Assembly: GCF_022829285.1 (NCBI RefSeq)
Contig: NZ_JAKSYI010000112.1
Span: forward strand, 1 to 64,000
Length of the DNA: 64,000 nucleotides
Direction: 5' to 3'
Source: Methylobacterium sp. J-078
GTDB taxonomy: Bacteria; Pseudomonadota; Alphaproteobacteria; Rhizobiales; Beijerinckiaceae
Shown here: piece after piece, positions 1-9,821 of the stretch
Numbering within the stretch: the stretch's first letter is position 1
Layout of the letters: every line of letters begins with the position of its first letter
Made by a program: the position numbers and the translations under genes
The notes under the pieces: model-generated
The model's database searches: none
Seen by the model: only the letters and a program-made list of their open reading frames with translations
What the model was told of the DNA's origin: nothing

Positions 1-77
1 AGGGTGTCCCGGTAGATGGCGCAGGCGGCGTCGAGATCGCGGACCGCGATGGCGACGTGATTCAGGCGTCCGATCAT
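1..77 (-). CDS. mce: Methylmalonyl-CoA epimerase, N-terminal fragment (cut by window edge)
   Basis: Only the first 25 codons lie in the window, starting with ATG at 77 and reading MIGRLNHVAIAVRDLDAA on the minus strand. This is the typical first strand and helix of a glyoxalase/VOC-fold methylmalonyl-CoA epimerase, whose first metal-ligand histidine sits in the NHVAIAV motif. The enzyme interconverts (2R)- and (2S)-methylmalonyl-CoA in propionyl-CoA assimilation, and in methylotrophs in the ethylmalonyl-CoA pathway. It lies downstream of rnj on the same strand, a common arrangement in Rhizobiales. Another VOC-family protein cannot be excluded from so short a piece. Confidence 0.7.
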   Translation of the reverse strand, partial: MIGRLNHVAIAVRDLDAACAIYRDT

Positions 78-115
78 GGTTTGCTCCCCTTCGAAAAATC
101 CGCGACGCAAACAAT

Positions 116-255
116 CCCTCTCCCCCCTACGGGAGAGGGTGGCCCGCGAAGCGGGTCGGGCCGGGACGAAGTCCCGCATGAGGGGAGCGCCGCTTCCGAA
201 GAAGGCTTCCCCCTCTCCCGCCTGCTCCGCAGGCACCCTCCCCCGCAGAGGGGGG
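116..255. repeat. Palindrome-rich intergenic repeat cluster
   Basis: The gap between rnj and the epimerase start is a string of small hairpins. They are CCCTCTCCC (116-124) with GGGAGAGGG (131-139), CCCGC/GCGGG around a GAA loop, GGGAC/GTCCC around a GAA loop, GCCTGC/GCAGGC, and a final CCCTCCCCC/GGGGGGAGGG stem. The same CCCTCTCC...GGAGAGGG core recurs twice at 2479-2570 inside birA, and a looser version lies near 22352. This looks like a REP-like family of dispersed palindromes. It may also serve as an mRNA 3' stabiliser or terminator for rnj. Confidence 0.6.
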
Positions 256-267
256 AGGGTTTCAGCA

Positions 268-1941
268 CTAGACCTCCACCACCTGCACGTGGCAGGCGGG
301 CTTCTTACCCCAGACCTCGTTCACCGCCGAGCGGATCGCCCGGTCGACGGCCTTCTCGACCGCCTCGGCGTCCTTGCGCTTGGGCTTCGACAGCCCCGAG
401 AGCGTGCGCGAGACGGAATCGACCACCACGTCCAGCATCGGCTGGCCGGTGCGGCCGCGATTGGGCAGGCCGATGATGTCGATGGCGGGTTCGCCCAGGA
501 TCTCGCCCTGAACGTCGATGGCGATGGCCACCGACACGAGCCCGGCCTGCGAAAGCTTGCGGCGCTCGGGGATGGCCCGGTCCTTGCCGTCGATCAGGAC
601 GTTGCCGTCCTTGAACAGGCGCCCGGCCTTGACGTGGTCGACGATCTCCGGCGTGCCGGGGGCGAGGCGCACCACGCTGCCGTTGCGGGCCTTGACGATA
701 TTCGGCACGCCCTGGGCCCTGGCGAAGCGCGCGTGCTCGTCCAGGTGGAGGGCCTCGCCGTGCACGGGGATCGCCGTCTGCGGACGGGTCCAGGCGTACA
801 TCTCCGCCATCTCGTCGCGCCGGGGATGGCCCGAGACGTGGACGAGCTTCGTGCGGTCGGTGACCACCTCGATGCCGGCGTTGATGAGGTCGTTGATGAT
901 CGCACCCACCGCCCGCTCGTTGCCGGGAATGGCCCGGGAGGAGAAGATGACGCGGTCACCGGCCGCCAGGGTGATGTCGGGGTGGTCGTCGCGGGAGACG
1001 CGGGCGAGGGCCGCCCGCTCTTCGCCCTGCGAGCCCGTGAGCAGCGCGACAACCTTGTCCCGGGGCAGGTAGCCATAGCTGTCCGACGAGCGGAATTCCG
1101 GAAGGCCGTCGAGGAAGCCACACTCGCGCGCGACGCCGATGACCCGGTCCATGGCACGCCCGACCGCGATGACCTCGCGGCCGCAGGCCTGGGCCGCCTC
1201 GGCGACCGCGCGCATGCGGGCGACGTTGGAGGCGAAGGTGGTCACCGCGACCCGGTGGGGGGCGTCGGCGATGAGCTCGCGGAGGGTGGCGGCGACCTCG
1301 GCCTCGCTCGGAGAGCGGCCCTCGCGCACGACGTTGGTGGAATCGCTGATCATCGCCAGGATGCCCTCGTCGCCGAGCGCCCGGAAGGTGGCCTCCGAGG
1401 TCACGTCGCCGAGGATCGGGGTCGGGTCGAGCTTCCAGTCGCCGGTGTGAAGCAGCAGGCCGTGCGGCGTGCGGATGGCGACGGCGTTCGACTCGGGGAT
1501 CGAGTGCGAGACCGGAACGTACTCGATCTCGAAGGGCCCGACCTGGACGCGGCGGCCGGCCTGGATCTCCTTGAGAATGACCTTGGGCGCACCCGGCTCG
1601 CTGAGGCGGCGGGCCTCGAGCAGGTTCTTGGCGAAGCGCGTCGCGTAGACGGGCGCCTTGAGCTTGGGCCAAAGCTCACCGATCGCGCCGATATGGTCCT
1701 CGTGCGCGTGGGTGATGAAGATGGCGAGGAGGTCGTCCTTGCGCTCCTCGATGAAGCTGAGATCCGGGAACATCAGGTCGATGCCGGGGAATCCCTCCTC
1801 GCCGGCAAAGCCCATTCCGCAATCGACCATGATCCATTTGCGGCGCTTGGGCGGCCCGAAGCCGTAGAGCGCCGCGTTCATGCCGATCTCGCCCACGCCG
1901 CCGAGCGGCACGAAGACGAGTTCGTCTTGCCCTGTCGTCAT
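268..1941 (-). CDS. rnj: Ribonuclease J
   Basis: This 557-residue protein is a metallo-beta-lactamase/beta-CASP ribonuclease. The N-terminus reads PLGGVGEIGMNAALYG, as in RNase J, and the zinc-binding motif HAHEDH lies at residues 78-83. Further lactamase-fold signatures are VSHSIPES, HTGDWKLDP and SDSTNV, and a late SGHPRRDEM segment fits the beta-CASP region. RNase J performs 5'-to-3' exonucleolytic and endonucleolytic mRNA decay and rRNA maturation, and in Alphaproteobacteria it works alongside RNase E. It starts with ATG 13 bases after the birA stop, so it is probably cotranscribed with birA and the nuo operon. Length and motifs are complete. Confidence 0.93.
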   Translation of the reverse strand: MTTGQDELVFVPLGGVGEIGMNAALYGFGPPKRRKWIMVDCGMGFAGEEGFPGIDLMFPDLSFIEERKDDLLAIFITHAHEDHIGAIGELWPKLKAPVYATRFAKNLLEARRLSEPGAPKVILKEIQAGRRVQVGPFEIEYVPVSHSIPESNAVAIRTPHGLLLHTGDWKLDPTPILGDVTSEATFRALGDEGILAMISDSTNVVREGRSPSEAEVAATLRELIADAPHRVAVTTFASNVARMRAVAEAAQACGREVIAVGRAMDRVIGVARECGFLDGLPEFRSSDSYGYLPRDKVVALLTGSQGEERAALARVSRDDHPDITLAAGDRVIFSSRAIPGNERAVGAIINDLINAGIEVVTDRTKLVHVSGHPRRDEMAEMYAWTRPQTAIPVHGEALHLDEHARFARAQGVPNIVKARNGSVVRLAPGTPEIVDHVKAGRLFKDGNVLIDGKDRAIPERRKLSQAGLVSVAIAIDVQGEILGEPAIDIIGLPNRGRTGQPMLDVVVDSVSRTLSGLSKPKRKDAEAVEKAVDRAIRSAVNEVWGKKPACHVQVVEV

Positions 1942-1954
1942 TGTCCGTAAAACC

Positions 1955-2935
1955 TCAAGCCGCCGTCGCGGCCGTTCCCAAATGCACCTCGCCCGCCGTC
2001 ACGGTCCGTCGCGTTCCATCCTCCGATCGGACCACGAGCCGCCCGGCCTCGTCGATCGTCTCGAAAATTCCGTGTACGAGAGTGTCGCCTGTCCGCACGG
2101 AGACCGGCGCACCGATCCCGGCCGCGTCGGCGATCCAGCGCTCGCGGATCCCTGAGAACCCGCGGCCACCATCCCAAAGTCGCGCGGCGTCGACGATCGT
2201 ATCCGTCAGCTGGACGAACAGATCCTCGGCGCGCGTGTCGTACCCTCTCTGCCTGAGGCACGTCGCGCGATAAGGCAAGCCCTGTGGCGTCGCAGCGACG
2301 TTGACGCCGAAGCCCATCACCACCGCGCGGCCGCCGCCGGGCCGGCTCTCCGCCTCCAGCAGGAGCCCTGCGAGCTTGGCACCCGAAGACAGCACGTCGT
2401 TCGGCCATTTGAGGTCGAAGAACTTTGAGGCGCATAAAGCGCCATCCACATCACTGCGGATTTCCGGATTCGGCGCCTCCCTCTCCTGGACGGAGAGGGC
2501 TGGGGTGAGGTGTGGTCCATTTCCGGAGAGGTCACGCACCTCACCCTGTCCCTCTCCTTTCAGGAGAGGGGACCCGCGACGTCCTTGATCGGCCGAACCG
2601 CCACCCACCAGGGCCAGCGAACCGCCCTCGGTCGCCCGCTTCAGCGCCGCGACAAGCGCGACGCCCGCGACGAAACCCAACGTCGGCACTTGCGCCGGAT
2701 CGATCGCGTCCACCGGCCAGAGCAGGCTCGCGGTCAGGTTGCCGGCCTCGGACAGCCAGGCATTGCCGCGCCGGCCCCGGCCCGAATCCTGACGCCGGGC
2801 GACGATCCAGAGGGGCCCCGCCTCGCCTGCACGGAAGAGATCCAGGGCCTCGGTGTTGGTGGAGCCGAGGCGGTCATGGACGTGGAGGCGGTGGCCCTCC
2901 CCCCGCGCCAGGGTGCCGAGGCCGTAGCCGTCCAA
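1955..2935 (-). CDS. birA: Biotin--[acetyl-CoA-carboxylase] ligase carrying an in-frame repeat insertion
   Basis: This biotin protein ligase attaches biotin to carboxylase carrier domains. From the TTG start chosen here it has 326 residues. Family motifs are GSTNTEA (about 24-30), GRGRRG (52-57), KWPND (176-180) and KLAGLLLE just after. There is no N-terminal helix-turn-helix, so it is a monofunctional ligase. About 50 residues (roughly 115-165) separate the Gly-rich strand from KWPND. They are encoded largely by a palindromic repeat (2477-2571) and read like translated intergenic repeat (SPLLKGEGQGEV, LTPALSVQERE). TTG at 2935 leaves a 4-base gap from nuoN; GTG at 2962 or 2974 and TTG at 2977 are alternatives that overlap nuoN. 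Function despite the insertion is inferred from the intact frame. Confidence 0.85.
   Translation of the reverse strand: MDGYGLGTLARGEGHRLHVHDRLGSTNTEALDLFRAGEAGPLWIVARRQDSGRGRRGNAWLSEAGNLTASLLWPVDAIDPAQVPTLGFVAGVALVAALKRATEGGSLALVGGGSADQGRRGSPLLKGEGQGEVRDLSGNGPHLTPALSVQEREAPNPEIRSDVDGALCASKFFDLKWPNDVLSSGAKLAGLLLEAESRPGGGRAVVMGFGVNVAATPQGLPYRATCLRQRGYDTRAEDLFVQLTDTIVDAARLWDGGRGFSGIRERWIADAAGIGAPVSVRTGDTLVHGIFETIDEAGRLVVRSEDGTRRTVTAGEVHLGTAATAA
2477..2571. repeat. Palindromic repeat inserted in the birA coding frame
   Basis: The element is built from CCCTCTCC/GGAGAGGG (2479-2486 with 2492-2499), GGTGAGGTG (2504-2512) paired with CACCTCACC (2537-2545), and a second CCCTCTCC/GGAGAGGG hairpin (2550-2557 with 2563-2570). 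The unit is therefore a large nested inverted repeat. It shares its core with the repeat between rnj and the epimerase gene. It keeps the birA frame open and encodes about residues 122-153. Confidence 0.75.
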
Positions 2936-2939
2936 GGGT

Positions 2940-4382
2940 CTAGAACAGCGACTTGGCGGCGGCACCGGCGGCACCAACGAGCGGGGCCGGCACGATCCAG
3001 AACAGCACCACCACCACGCTCGCCAGGCCGAGGACGATGCGCAGGCCCGGGGGCATCGGCTCGTAGGCGGCGACCGGCTCGTCGAAGTACATCACCTTGA
3101 CGAGGCGCAGGTAGTAGAAGGCTCCGACCACGCTGGTGACGACGCCGATCACCGCCAGCGCCACGAGGTCCGCTTTGATGGCGGCGGCGAAGACGTAGTA
3201 CTTCGCGAAGAACCCGGCGAGCGGCGGGATGCCGGCCAGCGAGAACATCATCGCGGCGAGGCAGAAGGCCAGGATCGGATGCGTGCGCGAAAGCCCGGAG
3301 AGATCGTCCACGGTCTCGAACATCTCGCCACCGCGCCGCAGGGACAGCAGCACCGCGAAGGCGCCCAGCGTCATCGCGAGGTAGATGATCATGTAGACGA
3401 CGACGCCGCGGATGCCTTCCTGCGAGCCGGCGGCGAGACCGACCAGGGCGTAACCGACGTTGCCGATGGACGAGTAGGCCATCAGGCGCTTGAGCGAGCG
3501 CTGGCCGATGGCGGCGAACGAGCCCAGCGCCATCGAGGCGATGGCCACGAAGACGATGATCTGCTGCCAGACGGCGGTCACGTCCGGGAAGGCGCCGATG
3601 AAGAGCCGCACCGTCATCGCCATGGCGGCCATCTTGGGCGCCGAGGCAAAGAAGGCGGTCACCGGCGTCGGCGAACCCTCGTAGACGTCGGGCGTCCACA
3701 TGTGGAACGGCACGGCCGCGAGCTTGAAGGCGACGCCGGCCGCCACGAAGACGATGCCGAGCACGATGCCGAGGCCCGCCGTGCCGTCGAGCGCCGCGAC
3801 GATGCCGGGGAACGAGACCGTGCCGGTGAAGCCGTAGACCAGGGAGGCGCCGTAGAGGAGCATGCCCGAGGAGAGGGCGCCGAGGACGAAGTACTTCAGC
3901 CCGGCTTCCGTCGACTTTAGATTGTCCCGGTGGAAGGCCGCGATGACGTAGGCGGCGAGCGACTGCAACTCGAGTCCGAGGTAGAGCGAGATGAGGTCGT
4001 TGGCCGAGGCCATCACCATCATGCCGATCGTGCAGAGCACGAGCAGGATCGGGAACTCGAACCGGTCGATGCGGGCGCGCTGGAAGTAGTCCCGAGACAG
4101 CAGGATCGTGGCCGCCGAGCCGATCAGGATCAGCGCCTTCATCACCTTCGAGAAGTTGTCGACGATGAAGGAGCCGTTCAGCGTCGTCACCTTGGCGCCC
4201 GACTGGGACATCACCGCGAACAGCGCGACGACCAGCAGGATCAGCGCGCCGACGTTGACGCCTTCGGCGGAGCGCTCGCCCCGGAACGCACCATAGAGGA
4301 TCAGCACCAGCACGCCGAGGCTGAGGATCAGCTCCGGCAGGGCGGGTCCGAGCGCGGGCAGGACGATCTGAGCGGCGTTCAT
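2940..4382 (-). CDS. nuoN: NADH-quinone oxidoreductase subunit N
   Basis: This 480-residue, strongly hydrophobic protein is the antiporter-like subunit NuoN (ND2 family) of complex I. It has about 14 membrane helices, the SLYLGLELQSLAAYV segment carrying the conserved glutamate, and the KLAAVPFHMWTPDVYEG broken-helix lysine motif. It forms one of the proton channels in the membrane arm. It is the last gene of the nuo series and ends just before birA. The start is ATG at 4382, 13 bases after the nuoM stop. Length is normal for Alphaproteobacteria. Confidence 0.96.
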   Translation of the reverse strand: MNAAQIVLPALGPALPELILSLGVLVLILYGAFRGERSAEGVNVGALILLVVALFAVMSQSGAKVTTLNGSFIVDNFSKVMKALILIGSAATILLSRDYFQRARIDRFEFPILLVLCTIGMMVMASANDLISLYLGLELQSLAAYVIAAFHRDNLKSTEAGLKYFVLGALSSGMLLYGASLVYGFTGTVSFPGIVAALDGTAGLGIVLGIVFVAAGVAFKLAAVPFHMWTPDVYEGSPTPVTAFFASAPKMAAMAMTVRLFIGAFPDVTAVWQQIIVFVAIASMALGSFAAIGQRSLKRLMAYSSIGNVGYALVGLAAGSQEGIRGVVVYMIIYLAMTLGAFAVLLSLRRGGEMFETVDDLSGLSRTHPILAFCLAAMMFSLAGIPPLAGFFAKYYVFAAAIKADLVALAVIGVVTSVVGAFYYLRLVKVMYFDEPVAAYEPMPPGLRIVLGLASVVVVLFWIVPAPLVGAAGAAAKSLF

Positions 4383-4395
4383 CGGGTCAAAGCCT

Positions 4396-5919
4396 TCAGC
4401 GCGACGCGGGCGGCAGGGTGGCCGCAGCGGTCTGCGTGTTCGAGAGCGCGGTCCGCATGCTCTGCATCAACGCTTCCGTCGAGGGCGCGAAGGTGTCGAG
4501 CACGGGGGCCGGGTGGACGCCGTAGTAGATCGTCAGGGCGACGAGGGGCGCGATGATGATCTTTTCGCGCAGATCCAGGTCGAGGATGCCCTGCAGGTTG
4601 GGCTTCTCGAGCTTTCCGTAGATCACCCGGGCATAGAGCCAAAGGGCGTAGCCGGCCGAGAGGATGATGCCGAAGACCGAGAAGAAGGCCACCGTCGGGT
4701 TGGCCCGGAAGGCGCCCATCATGGCCAGGAACTCGCCGACGAAGCCGGAGGTGCCGGGCAGGCCGACATTGGCCATGGTGAACACCATCATGGCCGCCGC
4801 GTAGAGCGGCATCCGCTTCACGAGGCCGCCATAGGCGGCGATCTCGCGGGTGTGCATCCGGTCGTAGACCACACCGACGCAGAGGAAGAGCGCGCCCGAG
4901 ACGATGCCGTGCGAGATCATCAGGAACAGCGCGCCCTGGATGCCCTGCTCGTTCATCGTGAACAGGCCCAGCGTCACGAAGCCCATATGCGCCACCGAGG
5001 AGTAGGCGATGAGCTTCTTGATGTCGGTCTGCATCAGCGCGATCAGCGAGGTGAAGATGATCGCGATCACCGAGAGAGCGAACACCATCGGCGCGAAGGC
5101 GTGGGAGGCGTCCGGGAACATCGGCAGCGAGACGCGGATGAAGCCGTAGCCGCCCATCTTCAGGAGGATGCCCGCCAGGATCACCGAGCCGGCGGTGGGC
5201 GCCTCCACGTGCGCGTCGGGCAGCCAGGTATGGACCGGCCACATCGGCATCTTCACCGCGAAGGAGGCGAAGAAGGCGAGCCAGAGCCAGGTCTGCATGC
5301 CGACCGGGAAGCGGGTGTGCAGCAAGGTCGGAATGTCGGTGGTGCCGGCGTGCCAGTACATCGCCATGATGGCGAGCAGCATCAGCACCGAGCCGAGCAG
5401 GGTGTAGAGGAAGAACTTGAAGCTGGCGTAGATGCGCCGCTTGCCGCCCCAGATGCCGATGATGAGGAACATCGGGATCAGGCCGGCCTCGAAGAACAGG
5501 TAGAACAGCACCAGGTCGAGGGCGCAGAACACCCCGATCATCGTCGTCTCGAGGACGAGGAAGGCGACGAAATACTCCTTCACCCGGGTGTTCACCGAGA
5601 GCCACGAGGCGCCGATGCAGAACGGCATCAGGAAGGTGGTCAGCAGGATCAGCGGCATCGAGAAGCCGTCGACCCCGAGCTTGAACCGGGTGGTCTCGCT
5701 CAGCCAGGCATGGGTCTCGACGAGTTGGAAGCTCGCGGTCGTCGCGTCGTAGCGGCCCCAGGCCACCAGCGAGAGCAGGAAGGTGGCCAGCGTGGTGATC
5801 AGCGCGGCCCAGCGGGCGTTGCGTTTCGAGGCCTCGGTCTCCTCGCCGAGGGTTAGGATGAAGGCCGCGCCGCAGAGCGGCACGATGAGGAGGCCGGAGA
5901 GGATTCCGAGGCCGAACAT
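4396..5919 (-). CDS. nuoM: NADH-quinone oxidoreductase subunit M
   Basis: This 507-residue antiporter-like subunit (ND4 family) belongs to the distal membrane arm of complex I. It shows the conserved [18 protein letters not shown] stretch with its essential glutamate, the [20 protein letters not shown] channel lysine motif, and the [20 protein letters not shown] segment. About 14 membrane helices can be traced. It starts with ATG 31 bases after nuoL stops and belongs to the nuoA-N transcription unit. Nothing unusual is seen. Confidence 0.96.
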   Translation of the reverse strand: MFGLGILSGLLIVPLCGAAFILTLGEETEASKRNARWAALITTLATFLLSLVAWGRYDATTASFQLVETHAWLSETTRFKLGVDGFSMPLILLTTFLMPFCIGASWLSVNTRVKEYFVAFLVLETTMIGVFCALDLVLFYLFFEAGLIPMFLIIGIWGGKRRIYASFKFFLYTLLGSVLMLLAIMAMYWHAGTTDIPTLLHTRFPVGMQTWLWLAFFASFAVKMPMWPVHTWLPDAHVEAPTAGSVILAGILLKMGGYGFIRVSLPMFPDASHAFAPMVFALSVIAIIFTSLIALMQTDIKKLIAYSSVAHMGFVTLGLFTMNEQGIQGALFLMISHGIVSGALFLCVGVVYDRMHTREIAAYGGLVKRMPLYAAAMMVFTMANVGLPGTSGFVGEFLAMMGAFRANPTVAFFSVFGIILSAGYALWLYARVIYGKLEKPNLQGILDLDLREKIIIAPLVALTIYYGVHPAPVLDTFAPSTEALMQSMRTALSNTQTAAATLPPASR

Positions 5920-5950
5920 CAGCAGGCGCTCCGATACGTGACAGCGGCCA

Positions 5951-8041
5951 TCAATGGGCGACCTTGGGCAAGCCGGTCAGCATGTACCAGCTGATGAGGG
6001 CGGCGACGCCGACGAGCATGACGAAGGCGTAGTGATAGACGTAGCCGGTCTGGAAGCGGACCACGCCGCGGGTCACGTCGAGGACGCGGGTGGCGATGCC
6101 GTCCGGACCCATGCCGTCGATGACCCGGCCGTCGGCCTCCTTCCAGAGGAACTTGCCGAAATCCTTGGCCGGCCGGACGAAGATCCGGTCGTAGAGTTCA
6201 TCGAAGTACCACTTGTTGAGGAGGAACCGGTACAGGCTCGGCTGCTGGGCGGCGAGCTGGCCGGGCAGTTCGGGCCGGCGGATATACATCCAATAGGCCA
6301 GCACGAAGCCGATCAGCATCATGATGAAGGGCGAATACGCCACCAGCGCCGGCACGGAGTGGATGTCGTGCATGATGTGGTTGTCGGGACCGTGGCCGAG
6401 CGCGTGGCCCCAGAACTTGTCCATGCCCTCGCCGATGAAGCGGTTCTTGAAGATCAGGCCGGCGAAGAGCGCGCCGAAAGCCAGGATGCCGAGCGGGATC
6501 GTCATCACCAGCGGGCTCTCATGCGGGGTGTGCGCATGATCGTGGTGCTCGATGGCGCTGTGAGAGGCGGGCTCGACGTCGTGGCCGTGATCGTCGTGGG
6601 CGACGCCCTCGTGATGGCCCGGCGCGCCGTCGGCCTGGGCCGATGCATGTGCCGCCGCATGGTGGTCGTCGTGATGGGCCGCGCCGTGATGGGCCCAGCG
6701 GGCGGGCCCCTCGAAGGTCATGAAGAACAGGCGCCAGGAATAGAACGACGTCATCAGCGCGGCGACGACGGTGCACAGGAAGGCGAGCGTGTGGCCCGGC
6801 CGCGTGGAGGCGTAGGCCGCCTCGATGATCGCGTCCTTCGAGTAGTAGCCGGCCGTGAACGGGAAGCCGATCAGCGCGAGCGTGCCGATGGTCATCATCG
6901 CGGAGGTGAAGGGGATGTAGCGGCGGAGATTCCCCATGTTCCGCATGTCCTGCTCGTGGTGCATCGCGTGGATGACCGAGCCGGCGCCGAGGAACAGCAA
7001 CGCCTTGAAGAAGGCGTGGGTGAAGAGGTGGAACACGGCGGCCGAATAGGCACCGACGCCGAGGGCCACGAACATGTAGCCGAGCTGCGAGCAGGTCGAG
7101 TAGGCGATCACGCGCTTGATGTCGTTCTGCACGAGGCCGATCGTGGCCGCGAAGAACGCCGTGATGCCGCCGATGACCGTGACGACGATGAGGGCGTTCG
7201 GCGCGAGTTCGAACAGCGGCGACAGGCGCGCAACCATGAACACGCCGGCCGTCACCATGGTTGCGGCGTGGATGAGCGCGGAGACGGGGGTCGGCCCCTC
7301 CATCGCGTCGGGCAGCCAGGTGTGCAGCAGGAACTGCGCCGACTTGCCCATGGCGCCCATGAACAGCAGCAGGCAGGCGAGCGTCCAGGCGCTCCAATCG
7401 TAGCCGAGGAAGTGGAAGGTCGCGTCCTTGATCTCGGGCGCGCGGGCGAAGATGCCGTCGAAGGCGATCGAGCCCGTGAGGACGAAGACGAGGAAGATGC
7501 CGAGCGAGAAGCCGAAATCACCGACGCGGTTGACGATGAAGGCCTTCATGGCGGCCGCATTCGCCGAAGGCTTCTCGTACCAGAACCCGATCAGCAGGTA
7601 GGAAGCGAGGCCGACGCCCTCCCAACCGAAGAACATCTGCACGAGGTTGTCGGCCGTCACCAGCATCAGCATGGCGAAGGTGAACAGCGACAGGTAGGCG
7701 AAGAAGCGCGGCCGATGCGGATCCTCCTCCATGTAGCCGATGGAGTAGAGGTGCACGAGGGTCGAGACCGAGGTCACGACCACCAGCATGATCACCGTCA
7801 GGGTGTCGATGCGGAAGGCCCAGTCGACCACGAGGTCGCCGGCGGTGAACCAGGTCGCCACCTGGACGCGGGTGGCGTGCTCGCTGCCGGGCACTTCCAG
7901 GAAGGCGCCCCAGGAGAGCAGAGCCGAGAAAGCGAGGAGCCCGGTGGTGATGCCCTCGCTGAGCTTCGGGCCGAGCTGGCGGCCGAACAGGCCGGCGAGC
8001 AGCGCACCGACGAGCGGGAGGAAGACGATCGCGTGATACAT
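5951..8041 (-). CDS. nuoL: NADH-quinone oxidoreductase subunit L with histidine-rich insertion
   Basis: This 696-residue ND5-type antiporter subunit at the tip of the complex I membrane arm includes the long lateral amphipathic helix expected near its C-terminus. Conserved motifs are [19 protein letters not shown] (near 138-155), [19 protein letters not shown] (near 234-252) and [20 protein letters not shown]. Residues 451-507 form a loop with 18 histidines in 57 positions, longer than the short His-rich linker often seen here in relatives. The start ATG at 8041 follows nuoK after 138 bases, the second largest gap in the operon. Proton translocation is family knowledge; a metal-binding role for the loop is speculation. 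Confidence 0.96.
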   Translation of the reverse strand: MYHAIVFLPLVGALLAGLFGRQLGPKLSEGITTGLLAFSALLSWGAFLEVPGSEHATRVQVATWFTAGDLVVDWAFRIDTLTVIMLVVVTSVSTLVHLYSIGYMEEDPHRPRFFAYLSLFTFAMLMLVTADNLVQMFFGWEGVGLASYLLIGFWYEKPSANAAAMKAFIVNRVGDFGFSLGIFLVFVLTGSIAFDGIFARAPEIKDATFHFLGYDWSAWTLACLLLFMGAMGKSAQFLLHTWLPDAMEGPTPVSALIHAATMVTAGVFMVARLSPLFELAPNALIVVTVIGGITAFFAATIGLVQNDIKRVIAYSTCSQLGYMFVALGVGAYSAAVFHLFTHAFFKALLFLGAGSVIHAMHHEQDMRNMGNLRRYIPFTSAMMTIGTLALIGFPFTAGYYSKDAIIEAAYASTRPGHTLAFLCTVVAALMTSFYSWRLFFMTFEGPARWAHHGAAHHDDHHAAAHASAQADGAPGHHEGVAHDDHGHDVEPASHSAIEHHDHAHTPHESPLVMTIPLGILAFGALFAGLIFKNRFIGEGMDKFWGHALGHGPDNHIMHDIHSVPALVAYSPFIMMLIGFVLAYWMYIRRPELPGQLAAQQPSLYRFLLNKWYFDELYDRIFVRPAKDFGKFLWKEADGRVIDGMGPDGIATRVLDVTRGVVRFQTGYVYHYAFVMLVGVAALISWYMLTGLPKVAH

Positions 8042-8179
8042 CGCTGGCTTGTCCGGCCTCCTGGGACGCGCTCGGATCCGCGCATGGCGCGGGAGCCGGG
8101 GCGGCGCCCTGTGGTTCGTGTCACCGCAACGGCTTCGCGCGGAGCGCGACGCCGAGCGTCAAGGGGATGGGCCTCCCGC

Positions 8180-8485
8180 TCAGCCCTTCATCATGCTGAC
8201 GTCCTCGACCGCGATGGAGCCGCGGTTTCGGAAGAACACGACGAGGATGGCGAGGCCGATGGCCGCTTCCGCCGCCGCCACGGTCAGCACGAACAGGGCG
8301 AAGACCTGTCCGGTGATGTCGTTGAGGTGCGTGGAGAAGGCGACGAGGTTGATGTTTACCGCGAGCAGGATCAGCTCGACGGACATCAGGATGACGATGA
8401 CGTTCTTCCGGTTCACGAAGATGCCGAGCACCCCCAGGGTGAACAGGATCGCCGCGACTGTCAGGTAGTGGCTCAGGCCGATCAT
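8180..8485 (-). CDS. nuoK: NADH-quinone oxidoreductase subunit K
   Basis: This 101-residue protein matches NuoK (ND4L): three membrane helices with the [16 protein letters not shown] segment that carries the conserved membrane glutamate of the E-channel. It sits between nuoJ and nuoL as usual and starts with ATG 25 bases after the nuoJ stop. Together with NuoJ, NuoA and NuoH it links the quinone site to the antiporter subunits. Confidence 0.96.
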   Translation of the reverse strand: MIGLSHYLTVAAILFTLGVLGIFVNRKNVIVILMSVELILLAVNINLVAFSTHLNDITGQVFALFVLTVAAAEAAIGLAILVVFFRNRGSIAVEDVSMMKG

Positions 8486-8510
8486 CGGCGGTGTCTCCCG
8501 GTATCGGCCA

Positions 8511-9131
8511 TCAGACTTCGACGCCCTGGCGCGAGGGTACCTTGCGGGTCTCCACCGCCATGCCTTGCGTGCGCGCGTTCTGCACCGAGATGTTCTGGCG
8601 CTTGACGCCCGGACGGTCGCGAAGGGTGAGCACGATGGCGCCGATCATCGCGACGAGGAGGATCAGGCCGGCGAGCTGGAAGAAGAAGACGTAGTCCGTG
8701 TACAGCACCCGGCCGAGCGCCTGGGTGTTGGTCACGGCCTCGGCCGGGGGCACCGGGTTGAGGGGCGTCTGCACGAGGCCGGGATCGATGGTCCACGATC
8801 CCACAACGAGCAGGAGTTCGATCAGGAAGACGGCGCCGATCAGCGCGCCGATGGGCAGGTATTGCTGGAAGCCCTGGCGCAGCTGCGCGAAGTCGACGTC
8901 GAGCATCATCACGACGAACAGGAACAGCACCGCGACGGCGCCCACGTAGACGACCACGAGGATCATCGCGAGGAATTCGGCGCCCATCATCACGAACAGC
9001 CCGGCGGCGTTCACGAAGGCGAGGATGAGGAAGAGCACGGAGGCCACGGGATTGCGCGAGGCGATCACCATGAAGCCCGAGGCGATGGTCACACCTGCGA
9101 ACAGGTAGAAGAAGGCAGCGGCTGCGCTCAT
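8511..9131 (-). CDS. nuoJ: NADH-quinone oxidoreductase subunit J
   Basis: This 206-residue ND6 homologue has five predicted membrane helices. The helix around [24 protein letters not shown] and [19 protein letters not shown] contains the glycine-rich pi-bulge motif ([12 protein letters not shown]) that rotates during turnover. It lies 182 bases downstream of nuoI, the widest spacing inside the operon, so a secondary promoter or processing site in that gap is possible. Start ATG at 9131. Confidence 0.95.
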   Translation of the reverse strand: MSAAAAFFYLFAGVTIASGFMVIASRNPVASVLFLILAFVNAAGLFVMMGAEFLAMILVVVYVGAVAVLFLFVVMMLDVDFAQLRQGFQQYLPIGALIGAVFLIELLLVVGSWTIDPGLVQTPLNPVPPAEAVTNTQALGRVLYTDYVFFFQLAGLILLVAMIGAIVLTLRDRPGVKRQNISVQNARTQGMAVETRKVPSRQGVEV

Positions 9132-9313
9132 GCGATTCTAGAGATCAGCCGTCCCGAGGACGGCCCCTTCTGCCGAAATTGTGCCACGGCCCACCGGCCG
9201 CCCGTCTATAGAACCCGCCCCTGCGGCGCACAACCGCCTCGGCGCCTCGGCACCGTATCCGTGGGCACGGAATCGGCGCTCTGTCTCATCCGCGTTCCGC
9301 GGACGGCCCGCAC
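9132..9313. other. Spacer between nuoI and nuoJ
   Basis: This 182-base spacer interrupts an otherwise tightly packed operon. It contains a GCCGTCC/GGACGGC hairpin just downstream of the nuoJ start on the plus-strand map (near 9149-9165) and several GC-rich short palindromes near 9230-9250. No convincing gene is present and no U-tract follows the hairpin. An mRNA processing or internal promoter region is possible but unproven. Confidence 0.4.
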
Positions 9314-9802
9314 TCAGCGATAGGGCGCGTCAACCGCGAGGTTGCGGGCGATTTCGCGCTCCCAGCGGTCGCCGTTCAGGAGGAGCTTCTCCTTGTCGTA
9401 GAGGAGCTCCTCGCGGGTCTCGACCGAGAACTCGAAGTTCGGCCCCTCCACGATGGCATCCACCGGGCAGGCTTCCTGGCACATGCCGCAATAGATGCAC
9501 TTGACCATGTCGAGGTCGTAGCGGGTCGTGCGGCGCGTGCCGTCGTTGCGGCGCGGGCCGGCCTCGATGGTGATCGCCTGGGCGGGGCAGATGGCCTCGC
9601 AGAGCTTGCACGCGATGCAGCGCTCCTCGCCGTTGGGATAGCGGCGGAGCGCATGCTCCCCCCGGAAGCGCGGGCCGCGATGGCCCATCTCGAAGGGGTA
9701 GTTGATCGTGGCCTTGGGCTTGAAGAAGTACTTCATCGCCAGGACGAACCCGGACGCGAACTCCTTGAGCAGCAGACCCTTAGCGACCTGATCGAGCTTC
9801 AT
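9314..9802 (-). CDS. nuoI: NADH-quinone oxidoreductase subunit I
   Basis: From the ATG at 9802 ([15 protein letters not shown]) the protein has 162 residues, the usual alphaproteobacterial NuoI length. An upstream in-frame extension to 9859 overlaps nuoH and lacks family similarity. Two CxxCxxCxxxCP motifs ([12 protein letters not shown] and [12 protein letters not shown]) bind the [4Fe-4S] clusters N6a and N6b, which pass electrons towards N2 in NuoB. The N-terminal amphipathic segment contacts the membrane arm. It follows nuoH by 19 bases. Confidence 0.96.
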   Translation of the reverse strand: MKLDQVAKGLLLKEFASGFVLAMKYFFKPKATINYPFEMGHRGPRFRGEHALRRYPNGEERCIACKLCEAICPAQAITIEAGPRRNDGTRRTTRYDLDMVKCIYCGMCQEACPVDAIVEGPNFEFSVETREELLYDKEKLLLNGDRWEREIARNLAVDAPYR

Positions 9803-9821
9803 GGCTCGGATCTCCGTGATG

